From: Deltaproteobacteria bacterium
GTDB taxonomy: Bacteria; Desulfobacterota; Desulfuromonadia; Desulfuromonadales; Geopsychrobacteraceae
NCBI GenBank assembly: GCA_024276905.1
Contig: JAJRWF010000048.1
Span: forward strand, 1 to 64,000
Direction of reading: 5' to 3'
DNA: 64,000 bases
Under the pieces are notes generated by a model, which was not told the DNA's origin, searched no databases, and worked only from the letters and a program-made list of their open reading frames with translations. The position numbers were made by a program, and so were the translations under genes. Below, one piece after another: positions 19,106-26,503 of this stretch (position 1 is the first letter of the stretch; each line of letters begins with the position of its first letter).

Positions 19106-19330
19106 TCACCATTCCCTTTTCGTGGAAAGGTACAGATCCTCCACTTTCTTTCGCGCCCAGGGTGTCTTGCGGAGGAATTTGAGGCTGGATTTCACGGAGG
19201 GATTGCTATTGAAGCATCTGATATCGACAGATTTACCCATCTCCTCCCAACCGCAATGAGCGACCAGATCGTTCAGAATCATCTCTAATGTTACGGCGTG
19301 CAAGGGGTCTTTGATCTGTTGATTGTTCAT
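19106..19330 (-). CDS. VF530 family DNA-binding protein
   Basis: This is a 74-residue protein of the VF530/DUF2132 family, small helical proteins reported to bind DNA. The family pattern is clear: KDPLHAVTLEMILNDLV, CGWEEMG, IRCFNSNPSVKSSLKFLRKT and PWARKKVEDLYL. Length is normal. The target and role are unknown. It is the first gene of a two-gene unit with the DUF1460 gene; the pairing does not itself suggest a function. Confidence 0.88.
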   Translation of the reverse strand: MNNQQIKDPLHAVTLEMILNDLVAHCGWEEMGKSVDIRCFNSNPSVKSSLKFLRKTPWARKKVEDLYLSTKREW

Positions 19331-19491
19331 GATCGCAGCTCAGTCCTTAGTCGTGGAGTCGTTGCTTGAGGGCAGGGCTCCGGTCAGCCACTGGCCAGGT
19401 GCACAGGATTTTTTGCCATTGGGGGAGGAATCCGGAACCGACCAGTTGAATGTATCACAACTGGCGATCTGTCGTTGCCGGGAGAGAGCAG

Positions 19492-20331
19492 TTACAGGCC
19501 CTGATCCGCGCGAACACGTAAAAAAGAGGCAAACCGCGGAACTCCCGAACGGAATTTACCATAGTACTTGAAGGTGATAATCGTCCCGATCGCTGGCGGG
19601 GATTCTCGTTCGGTGGAACTGAATCCGCTGCCGATTTTAAAGCGGGTCCCATCTGCCATCTCCACCAGCAGGGCGCCCAGCTTGCCCAGATTCTTCCCCT
19701 TGCCTGGTAGATGCGCCACAACTTTGGCCTCGGCATCCTGAAAACTTTTCACCTTGAGAATCTTCGGGCTGCGACCGGAGCTGTAGAGAGCCCCAGGTGC
19801 CCGCACAATCAACCCTTCGCCGCCCAGTTTTTCTATCCGTCGTAACTCCTGTTTCAGCTGCAAGCGATCACGCACCGGAAGCTGAGGGATAATGAAGGAG
19901 TAGGCGGAGGGATGTTGTTTGAACCATTTTTGGGCGATATCCAGCCGGGACGTGAAGTTGCCCGTTGCTTTGGGAACATCGAAAACAGCAAATTTCAGGG
20001 TCAGCCATCTTTGATCAGGGTTCTGGTGTTTCACGATTGCAACCGTCTCTTCAAAACGGCCACGGCCACCCCAGATTTCTCCCTCCAGCGCAAAAGGGGG
20101 CAGATCCCGAATGAAGGCCTGTGGTGGCTGGAACGGGTTGCCCTGTTTCGACAACAGTTGCTTGCCGTCCCAGTAACCACGCACCCCATCAAGTTTCTCG
20201 CTCATCAACCAGCCCGCAACCTCCGCCTGCTCGGTATAAACCTGCGGCAGCATGATCTCAAGCGCAGCAACCGGACTGCCCGGCAGCAATTGACCACCAA
20301 GCAACCCCAATATCAAAAAAAGCCGTCGCAT
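19492..20331 (-). CDS. Exported ATP-dependent DNA ligase (LigE-type)
   Basis: This is a minimal ATP-dependent ligase: an adenylation domain plus OB fold without extra DNA-binding domains. The adenylated lysine is Lys46 in SEKLDGVRGYWDG (motif I). LEGEIW (motif III), GGEGLIVR (motif IV) and ILKVKSF (motif V with two lysines) follow in order, and the OB domain ends at residue 279. The N-terminus has a signal peptide (FLILGLLGGQLLPGSPVAA), which LigE enzymes use for export to the periplasm, where a role in handling incoming DNA has been proposed. The RBS is a purine-rich GGGAGG. Confidence 0.9.
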   Translation of the reverse strand: MRRLFLILGLLGGQLLPGSPVAALEIMLPQVYTEQAEVAGWLMSEKLDGVRGYWDGKQLLSKQGNPFQPPQAFIRDLPPFALEGEIWGGRGRFEETVAIVKHQNPDQRWLTLKFAVFDVPKATGNFTSRLDIAQKWFKQHPSAYSFIIPQLPVRDRLQLKQELRRIEKLGGEGLIVRAPGALYSSGRSPKILKVKSFQDAEAKVVAHLPGKGKNLGKLGALLVEMADGTRFKIGSGFSSTERESPPAIGTIITFKYYGKFRSGVPRFASFLRVRADQGL

Positions 20332-20511
20332 ATCTCCCCCCCTCCCAATTAAGGGGACATTCTATAGCGTCTCCTCTGATTTTCTTGATCGATGTTCCGT
20401 AAAACGACTATGATTCGCAGGTATTGTTTAGCCCATTTGAAAAACAGTCCCACTTGTCATCGTTGCTTGGGCATCATATGGGGCATTCCTTATGTGACTT
20501 TCTCTGTGTAA

Positions 20512-21993
20512 TCAATCAACCAACCCCCCAGGCTCCTGCCCCTTAAACTCCCCCGCCCCCAACTCCCGCGTCAACTCAAACGTCCCTTTATGCACCATCC
20601 GGCGCAGAACAATATCAACCATCGTCGTCTGGTCCGGTTTGCAGAACTTTTCGATGTTGTTCAGGGCTGCGCTCAGAGTGGCAGGCAGGTAGTGGACAAA
20701 GCCGCTGGTGGGGCGTGGGCTTATCTGCAGACCGAGTTGTCTGACTCCCGGCAGGGCCTTGCGTACCGTCTTGCCTTTGTATTCAACCGGTCCCAGGCCG
20801 TGCATCTGGTCGTGATTCAAAAAGTAGGTCATGGTGCTGCCGTCGCGAGAGTTGCGCTGGCTGTCTTTGTAAAAACTGGGCGGCAGGTTGTTGGGGTTGT
20901 TGTTCTTGCCGGTGAAGAGCAGGTCGAAATCGTCGATCGGGTGGCCCTGATCATCGCGCAGGCGCAGCACCAACATGGAACAGGCATCGTGAAAATAGAC
21001 GTTGTCGGGAAAGAGCTTATTGTGGTGGCGCTCGACCCGTTCTTTTTTGCGCACAGTCAGGTTCTGACGGGCAAACTGCTGGCGTGTTTTTTCGTAACCA
21101 CCACCATCTGTAACCTTGAGACAGGCGAGGACGGCTTTGACCGTCGGGTGGGGTTTGGCGTTGTCTTTGACACTGCGTAGAATCCCCATTGTTTCTCCCG
21201 AATGGGCGCGGCCGGGGAGCAGGGCGATGGCGGTGGGATCGGCGCTCTGGTGCTGAGTAAGGACCAGTTTGGCGGCGCTGAGATCATCGTCGGGTTGCTG
21301 TTGCTCCAGTCTGACGTATGTGGAATTGAGATTGGCGGCAGCGACCCGCACCGCACCATCCGAACCCAGTTCGCCGGTATAGCTGTTGATATGATCGTAA
21401 AGCTTGCGGTCGATGCTCTGACCGGTGAGTACGAAGGGAAAGACCGGTGCATTGCCGGCGGTGAAATCGGGTGTCTGCTCGATCCAGGCGCGGTTGAGTT
21501 GCCAGGCTTCGGGGCTGCCGAGTTCAAGCCAGCCGAGAACCTTTTGTCCCGGTTCAATGCCGTCCCACCAGCTTTTCAGGCGACCGATGGTGCCTTTGCC
21601 CAATTGGGCCAGCGCCGAGCCGAAGTTGGCCGGGGCGAGCATGATCAGGTGGCTCATGGGGCAGGGACGCTTAGGGTCGAGGGAGTAGCGCTGCCACCAG
21701 TCGCGGGTGACGGGGCCGCCGGTTGAGTGGGTAATGCAGGCGAAACGTTGACCGGCAGCGATCTGGGGACCGAGTTCGCTCTGCAGGGCGGCTTGAAAGG
21801 CGCGTGAGATATCTTCAAGACGCACTTCGTCGTGAAAGCTGATGTATTTGCCGAGGAAGATGTTGTGTATATCGAGGGGTGGGCAGTTTCCGGCCGCTGA
21901 TTCACTCAGCAGCCGCTGTGGCAGTTCGCCGTAGGTATCGGTGTTGTGCACGCTCCAGCCGTGCACGAAAACGACCATCAGTGGCTCGGACAT
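20512..21993 (-). CDS. Alpha/beta-hydrolase, lipase-like, with long C-terminal region
   Basis: The first 200 residues are an alpha/beta-hydrolase: the oxyanion strand VVFVHGWSVHNTDTYG, then the nucleophile elbow ITHSTGGPV with Ser90 (THSTG in place of GHSxG), and MLAPANFGSALA. The remaining roughly 290 residues contain a likely His/Asp region and a beta-rich tail (KLFPDNVYFHDACSMLVLRLRD) that I do not recognise. There is no signal peptide. Similar architectures occur in cytosolic lipases and in type VI lipase effectors, but no secretion or immunity gene is adjacent. The start at 21993 is the ATG with a GGGGGAG site; a TTG lies upstream. Confidence 0.7.
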   Translation of the reverse strand: MSEPLMVVFVHGWSVHNTDTYGELPQRLLSESAAGNCPPLDIHNIFLGKYISFHDEVRLEDISRAFQAALQSELGPQIAAGQRFACITHSTGGPVTRDWWQRYSLDPKRPCPMSHLIMLAPANFGSALAQLGKGTIGRLKSWWDGIEPGQKVLGWLELGSPEAWQLNRAWIEQTPDFTAGNAPVFPFVLTGQSIDRKLYDHINSYTGELGSDGAVRVAAANLNSTYVRLEQQQPDDDLSAAKLVLTQHQSADPTAIALLPGRAHSGETMGILRSVKDNAKPHPTVKAVLACLKVTDGGGYEKTRQQFARQNLTVRKKERVERHHNKLFPDNVYFHDACSMLVLRLRDDQGHPIDDFDLLFTGKNNNPNNLPPSFYKDSQRNSRDGSTMTYFLNHDQMHGLGPVEYKGKTVRKALPGVRQLGLQISPRPTSGFVHYLPATLSAALNNIEKFCKPDQTTMVDIVLRRMVHKGTFELTRELGAGEFKGQEPGGLVD

Positions 21994-22328
21994 AAGTCTC
22001 CCCCAAAAACGCAAAAAGCCGCCTGTTCAGTCTGTGACTGATCAAGACGGCTCATGTCTGGCATCCCCTGCTGCACAGCACCCTCCGATACAAATTTATA
22101 CTCTCATTAAAGCAGTTCCCACTATTCAGCATCAAAGACCGGTCTGTCAAGAATCTTTTCGGGAAAACCCCATAAAAATCGTTATGTTGTGAGTAGTTAC
22201 AGCGTTAAACTAAGAAGCAGACAACTGACGGGCCTCCGCAATCATCCCGTCCTGCCCGCTTGCGAGGCTGAGACCAAAGGCTGTAGATTGGTTATAGGGA
22301 GAAATCTTCTGCAGGAAAGGGTTGTTCC
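21994..22328. other. Intergenic region, divergent promoters expected
   Basis: 335 bp lie between the lipase-like gene (-) and the small ORF (+). I see no coding frame with an RBS and no strong repeat. It should hold promoters for both genes, but no hexamers stand out. Confidence 0.5.
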
Positions 22329-22538
22329 ATGGGAAGATTCCGCTACAACAATACAATCAAAGTCGTTTTTGCCAACGGCGTGACTGATCAAATCAGCCCC
22401 TCGTTACTCGACAGTCTGATTTCGTCACGTCGGGTCGAACAGTTCAAGCGCTCCGACGGCTGGGCCGAGATCGGGGTTGATCCGATTCGCGGGATGGGTG
22501 GTTTGCACTATGATGGCGGTGACAGGCGTTTGAACTGA
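22329..22538 (+). CDS. Small conserved-looking hypothetical protein (69 aa)
   Basis: A 69-residue basic protein reading MGRFRYNNTIKVVFANGVTD at its N-terminus, then LLDSLISSRRVEQFKRSDGW and IGVDPIRGMGG. The RBS AGGAAAGGG is well placed. The pattern of a short beta strand pair followed by a DGW-type motif looks like small cytoplasmic proteins of Desulfuromonads, but I cannot name a family or role. It ends 10 bp before the MFS gene and is probably co-transcribed with it. Confidence 0.65.
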   Translation: MGRFRYNNTIKVVFANGVTDQISPSLLDSLISSRRVEQFKRSDGWAEIGVDPIRGMGGLHYDGGDRRLN

Positions 22539-22548
22539 GACGGATTTT

Positions 22549-23772
22549 ATGATTTTTATTCAGCGCTACAGGTGGCTGCTGCTGACCCTCGCGGGTGCGA
22601 CGATCCTGTGTCTGTCATTGGGTATTCGCCAGACTTTCGGTTTGTTTCTGCCGGTGATGACCAGCGATCTGGGAGTCTCGCGTGAAACTTTTGCCTTGGC
22701 GATTGCCTACCAGAACCTGTTGTGGGGATTTACCCAGCCGCTGGTCGGGATGGTTGCGGATCGGTTTGGTGCGGGCCGGGTGATCGGGCTGGGCAGTCTC
22801 TTCTATCTGGGTGGTCTGGCGGTGATGAGTCAGGCGCAGGGGGTGTTGGCGTTAAACCTCGGTGCCGGGCTGCTGGTTGGCCTGGGGATGAGTGCAACCG
22901 GCTTTGCCGTGGTGCTCGGCGCGGTTGGCAGGATGGTGACGGATAGGCAACGCAACGTTGCCCTGGCACTCGCCAGTGCCGGTGGTTCCTTCGGTCAGTT
23001 CATTATGATTCAGCTCGGCCAGGGATTTCTGGGCAGCTACGGCTGGCAGAGTGCGCTGTTGTTGCTTGGGTTTTTGACCCTGCTGATGCTGCCGCTGGCG
23101 ATAGCGGTGCGTAATCGGACCGGCAGCGTCGCACTCCCACTTGAAACCCAGGCGGCCTCACCGCTGGCAGCGCTGCGTGAAGCCTTCTCTCATTCTGGCT
23201 ACAAATTGTTGATCGCCGGATTTTTTGTCTGCGGCTTCCACGTGGTGTTTATCGCGGTGCATCTGCCCGCCTATCTGCGTGATCTCGGTTTTTCGCCCCA
23301 ACTTGGTGCCCTGGCCCTGACCCTGATCGGTTTGACCAATATTTTCGGCACCTACACCTGGGGACATATGGGCGGGATTTTTCGCCGCAAGCGGGCTTTA
23401 TCCTTGCTCTATGGTCTGCGCAGCCTGATTCTGCTCGGCTTTATCCTGTTGCCCAAGAGTGAGCTGACAGTGATTGTTTTTGCCGTCTGCATGGGCGCGA
23501 CCTGGCTCGGAACCGTGCCTTTGACCAGCGGTCTGGTGGCGCAACTCTTCGGAGCACGTTACCTGAGCACTCTGTTCGGAGTGGTTTTCCTAGGTCACCA
23601 GTTGGGTGCCTTTCTCGGCGCCTGGCTGGGCGGCTGGGTTTTTGATCGTACCGGTTCCTATGATGCGGTCTGGATTCTGGCTTGCGGGCTGAGTGTCTTT
23701 GCGACCCTGATTCATTTGAAGATAGACGACCAGCCTGAACCCCTGGTGGAACCGGTAGCCGAAGCGGCCTGA
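22549..23772 (+). CDS. Major facilitator superfamily transporter
   Basis: A 407-residue inner-membrane carrier with about 12 hydrophobic segments. Typical MFS signs are GMVADRFGAGRVIGLGS in the loop after helix 2 and WGHMGGIFRRKRAL in the second half. The N-terminal part (GIRQTFGLFLPVM, then AIAYQNLLWGFTQPLVG) resembles the oxalate/formate and monocarboxylate group, so a small organic anion is a plausible substrate, not a proven one. The RBS before the ATG is weak (GACGGA), consistent with coupling to the small gene upstream. Confidence 0.85.
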   Translation: MIFIQRYRWLLLTLAGATILCLSLGIRQTFGLFLPVMTSDLGVSRETFALAIAYQNLLWGFTQPLVGMVADRFGAGRVIGLGSLFYLGGLAVMSQAQGVLALNLGAGLLVGLGMSATGFAVVLGAVGRMVTDRQRNVALALASAGGSFGQFIMIQLGQGFLGSYGWQSALLLLGFLTLLMLPLAIAVRNRTGSVALPLETQAASPLAALREAFSHSGYKLLIAGFFVCGFHVVFIAVHLPAYLRDLGFSPQLGALALTLIGLTNIFGTYTWGHMGGIFRRKRALSLLYGLRSLILLGFILLPKSELTVIVFAVCMGATWLGTVPLTSGLVAQLFGARYLSTLFGVVFLGHQLGAFLGAWLGGWVFDRTGSYDAVWILACGLSVFATLIHLKIDDQPEPLVEPVAEAA

Positions 23773-23784
23773 CGGCGAAACCTC

Positions 23785-24207
23785 TTATTTCCCCTCCAAC
23801 TCAGCGATTCTTTCCTTGAGCTGCTTTTCCTTCTGCCGCTGGGCGGTCATGTCGCGCATGATCGCAGCGATTCCTTCGACCTGCCCCTGATCGTTCTTGA
23901 GCATTGCGATACTGAAATCAACCGACAGCCGCTGACCATCGCGATGGGTCGAGGGCACTGACAGCAGGTCGGTGCCGTATTGTGATGTGCCGCTTTCCAT
24001 CACCTTGAAATAACCCTCCCAGTGCCGTCCGCGCAGTTTTTCGGGGATGATCAGGTCGAGGGACTGGCCGATGGCTTCTTCGGCAGAGAAACCGAAGATA
24101 CGTGTCGCACCGTCGTTCCAGTGTTGGATCAGGCCCTTGCTGTCGACATAGAGGATGGCGTCGGGGATATTGGCGATGATCTGCTGGCTGAGTTTTTCGG
24201 GGAACAT
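23785..24207 (-). CDS. Stand-alone PAS domain protein
   Basis: A 140-residue protein made of one PAS domain (about 5-125) and a short charged coiled-coil tail (MTAQRQKEKQLKERIAELEGK). Recognisable PAS elements are IIANIPDAILYVDSKGLIQHWNDGATRIFG, split here as its N-cap and core, and the C-terminal strand GIAAIMRDMTA. It has no kinase, GGDEF or DNA-binding output, so it must act by binding a partner or sensing redox or a ligand for another protein. The AAAGGAG site is strong. The gene ends 12 bp from the convergent MFS gene. Confidence 0.82.
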   Translation of the reverse strand: MFPEKLSQQIIANIPDAILYVDSKGLIQHWNDGATRIFGFSAEEAIGQSLDLIIPEKLRGRHWEGYFKVMESGTSQYGTDLLSVPSTHRDGQRLSVDFSIAMLKNDQGQVEGIAAIMRDMTAQRQKEKQLKERIAELEGK

Positions 24208-24298
24208 GGGTTTCTCCTTTTATGTTGTTGTTCAGGATTTTGGTTTTGTAACAGTTAAGACCAGGATCAAAGTCGTCGGGACGCGCCCCGACGGGCGC

Positions 24299-24755
24299 CT
24301 TCCTTTTTGTCCAAGCCAACAAAAAGGAAGCAAAAAATGGCTTTTTTATTTCTGTCGCCAGATTGCGGTAGCCATTTCAACCGACTGAGAAAAATAAGAG
24401 CCGATCAGCTTCGATTCAGTTAAAAACTTAAAGGCCCCAGCTCGCAAGCTCACATGGGTTAAACGGGGACGGCGCTCTATTTCATTGCCCCAGTAGCAAT
24501 GGGATCAATCCTTTGATGTCATGCCTTATCTGGAAGATCCCCGTAAAAATTTTCATTGAGGCTACGGTGGCTACCGTTTAACCCGTTCGAGCGTTTTTTT
24601 GCTCGTCGGGGCTTTTTCGCTTTCAGGTGCATCAGTCAACTAAATTAGGTTGAGGTATCCAACATCCTCAGATTCAACGCAGCAACGAAAACTCGCGACA
24701 GAAATAGAAGGCCATTTCTTTTGCTTACGTTTTCTTTGTGGCCTTGCAAAGAAAA
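24299..24755. repeat. Non-coding structured element with inverted, hairpin-bearing ends
   Basis: The two ends are imperfect inverted copies. Left: hairpin 24299-24310/24319-24330 (CTTCCTTTTTGT arms, loop CCAAGCCA), then GCAAAAAATGG and ATTTCTGTCGC to 24359. Right, read on the other strand: hairpin 24730-24738/24747-24755 (TTTTCTTTG arms), then GCAAAAGAAATGGCC and ATTTCTGTCGC. Inside are a perfect 11-bp inverted repeat GGGTTAAACGG (24456-24466)/CCGTTTAACCC (24574-24584) and smaller hairpins CATTGC...GCAATG and CGAGC-T7-GCTCG. There is no transposase and no convincing ORF. It fills the 685-bp gap between the PAS gene and narK2. It may be a non-autonomous mobile element or a dispersed extragenic repeat. 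Confidence 0.65.
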
Positions 24756-24832
24756 TGAAGTCGGCTCTCGGGCCGAAACCTGAGGGTTTTGACCTTGACC
24801 TTGACCTTTGCCAATACCACCAACGTTAGAAA

Positions 24833-24868
24833 AAAGGGACAGGCACCAACTGCGGAGCCTGTCCCTTT
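24833..24868 (-). terminator. Rho-independent terminator of the nar operon
   Basis: AAAGGGACAGGC pairs perfectly with GCCTGTCCCTTT (12 bp, 12-nt loop). On the minus strand the stem is followed by a T6 run, 25 bp after the narK2 stop codon. Confidence 0.88.
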
Positions 24869-24892
24869 CGGTCGTTATCTCGGTGCCACAAC

Positions 24893-26497
24893 TTACGGGT
24901 TTTGGATGTAAGCACCCTTACGCGTATAGAACCACCAATTGAGTACCAGACAAACGAAGTAGAAGACCGCGAAGCCATACAAGGCATATTCAGGGGTCGT
25001 CGCCTTGATCTGCTCACCAAAAACCTTGGGGATAATAAACGCACCATAGGCAGCAACTGCCGAGGTCCAGCCAAGCACCGGACCCGCCTGCTCGGCATCG
25101 AAGATCATCGCCACCGAACGGAAGGTTGAGCCGTTACCGACGCCGGTGGCGGCGAAGAGGATGATAAACAGGATCAGGAAGGGGACGAAAACCGTCTCCG
25201 GAGTGGCCGAGGCGTAGGCCGCCTTCATGAAGTAGGCACAGCCCAGGGCCGAGGCGATCATCACGATTGAAACCCACTGGGTGACAATGGCTCCACCCAG
25301 TTTATCCGCAATTTTACCGCCGATCGGACGGATCAGGGCACCAATGAAGGGCCCCATCCAGGCAAACATCAGGGCACTTGGTCCGTTAGGATTGACCGTA
25401 TTATGGGTCATGACCCCATCGACCATTATATGCGAGAAGCCGAAGATGACCTTGATCGACAGGGCGAAGGCCGCCGAGTAGCCGATAAAGGAACCGAAGG
25501 TCATGGTGTAGATGATGGTCATCGCCCAGGTATGTTTATTGTCGAAGATCTGGTACTGACGGTCGAGGTTTTCGCGCAGTCCACCGCTGGTCAGGTACTT
25601 CATGCCGAAGACGGTGGCGGCGATGACCAGTGGCAGAACAATCCACTTGCTCAGCAGTCCCAGACCGACCGGGGCGGGCAGCATCAGGTAAAGCCCTGCG
25701 ATGGCCGTAACGAAAGCGATCAGCAGCAACCCTGTGATCATGGCAAAGGATTTGCCGGTCGATCCGAGGTTGGGGGTGACGGTCTTGGTTTTGATATTGT
25801 TCATACCGAAGAACCCGGCAACGGCCAGCGGGATGAGGAAGGTCAGCCAGATATAACCGGCGTTGTGGATGTAGGTCTCGGTGCCGGCCGGGATCTTGCC
25901 GATCAGGGTGCCGCTGGTGTTGATCAGTTTCTGCGGTGTGCCGCCGAACAGGCCGAAGGTCATCGCCAGCGGAATCAGGATCTGCATGGTGGTGACGCCG
26001 AAGTTCCCCAGCCCGGCGTTCAGACCCAGCGAGGTTCCCTGAACCTTCTTGGGAAAGAAAAAACTGATGTTCGACATCGAAGAAGCGAAGTTGCCGCCGC
26101 CGAAACCGGAGAGCAGGGCGAGGAGATAATAGACCTCAATCGGGGTGTTGACATTCTGCAGCGCGATGCCGGTGCCGACCGCCGGGATCATCAGCAGGGC
26201 GGTGGTAAAGAAGATCGTGTTACGGCCACCGGCGATACGGATCAGGAACGAACTGGGGATGCGCAGCGTCGCCCCGGTCAGCCCGGCAATTGCCGAGAGG
26301 GTGAAGAGCTGGGACTGGCTGAAGGGATAACCCAGATTGATCATCTGGACGGTAATGATTCCCCAGTAGAGCCAGACAGCGAAGCCGCACAGCAGGCTGG
26401 GGATCGAGATCCACAGGTTACGGCTGGCGATCTTCTTTCCTTCGGACTCCCAGAACTGTTCGTCCTCAACGTCCCACTTTTCCAGATTGATAGACAT
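24893..26497 (-). CDS. narK: Nitrate/nitrite transporter, NarK2-like MFS protein
   Basis: This inner-membrane carrier probably exchanges nitrate and nitrite or imports nitrate for NarGHI. The 534 residues have about 12 membrane segments after a soluble N-terminal stretch (DVEDEQFWESEGKKIASRNLW). NNP-family signatures are visible: SGFGGGNFASSMSNISFFFP with GLNAGLGNFGV, and later WMGPFIGALIRPIGGKIADKLGG and GVGNGSTFRSVAMIF. A strong AAAGGAGT precedes the ATG. It is the last gene of the operon, starting 7 bp after the end of the other narK, and it is followed by the terminator at 24833-24868. Confidence 0.92.
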   Translation of the reverse strand: MSINLEKWDVEDEQFWESEGKKIASRNLWISIPSLLCGFAVWLYWGIITVQMINLGYPFSQSQLFTLSAIAGLTGATLRIPSSFLIRIAGGRNTIFFTTALLMIPAVGTGIALQNVNTPIEVYYLLALLSGFGGGNFASSMSNISFFFPKKVQGTSLGLNAGLGNFGVTTMQILIPLAMTFGLFGGTPQKLINTSGTLIGKIPAGTETYIHNAGYIWLTFLIPLAVAGFFGMNNIKTKTVTPNLGSTGKSFAMITGLLLIAFVTAIAGLYLMLPAPVGLGLLSKWIVLPLVIAATVFGMKYLTSGGLRENLDRQYQIFDNKHTWAMTIIYTMTFGSFIGYSAAFALSIKVIFGFSHIMVDGVMTHNTVNPNGPSALMFAWMGPFIGALIRPIGGKIADKLGGAIVTQWVSIVMIASALGCAYFMKAAYASATPETVFVPFLILFIILFAATGVGNGSTFRSVAMIFDAEQAGPVLGWTSAVAAYGAFIIPKVFGEQIKATTPEYALYGFAVFYFVCLVLNWWFYTRKGAYIQNP

Positions 26498-26503
26498 AAT
26501 TGG

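Noticed and set aside
24421..24700. Short reading frames in the structured element
   Set aside because: They are interrupted, have no RBS, and follow the stems of the inverted repeats rather than codon patterns.
24791..24808. Three tandem GACCTT hexamers
   Set aside because: Too short to be a meaningful satellite or CRISPR; probably chance or slippage.
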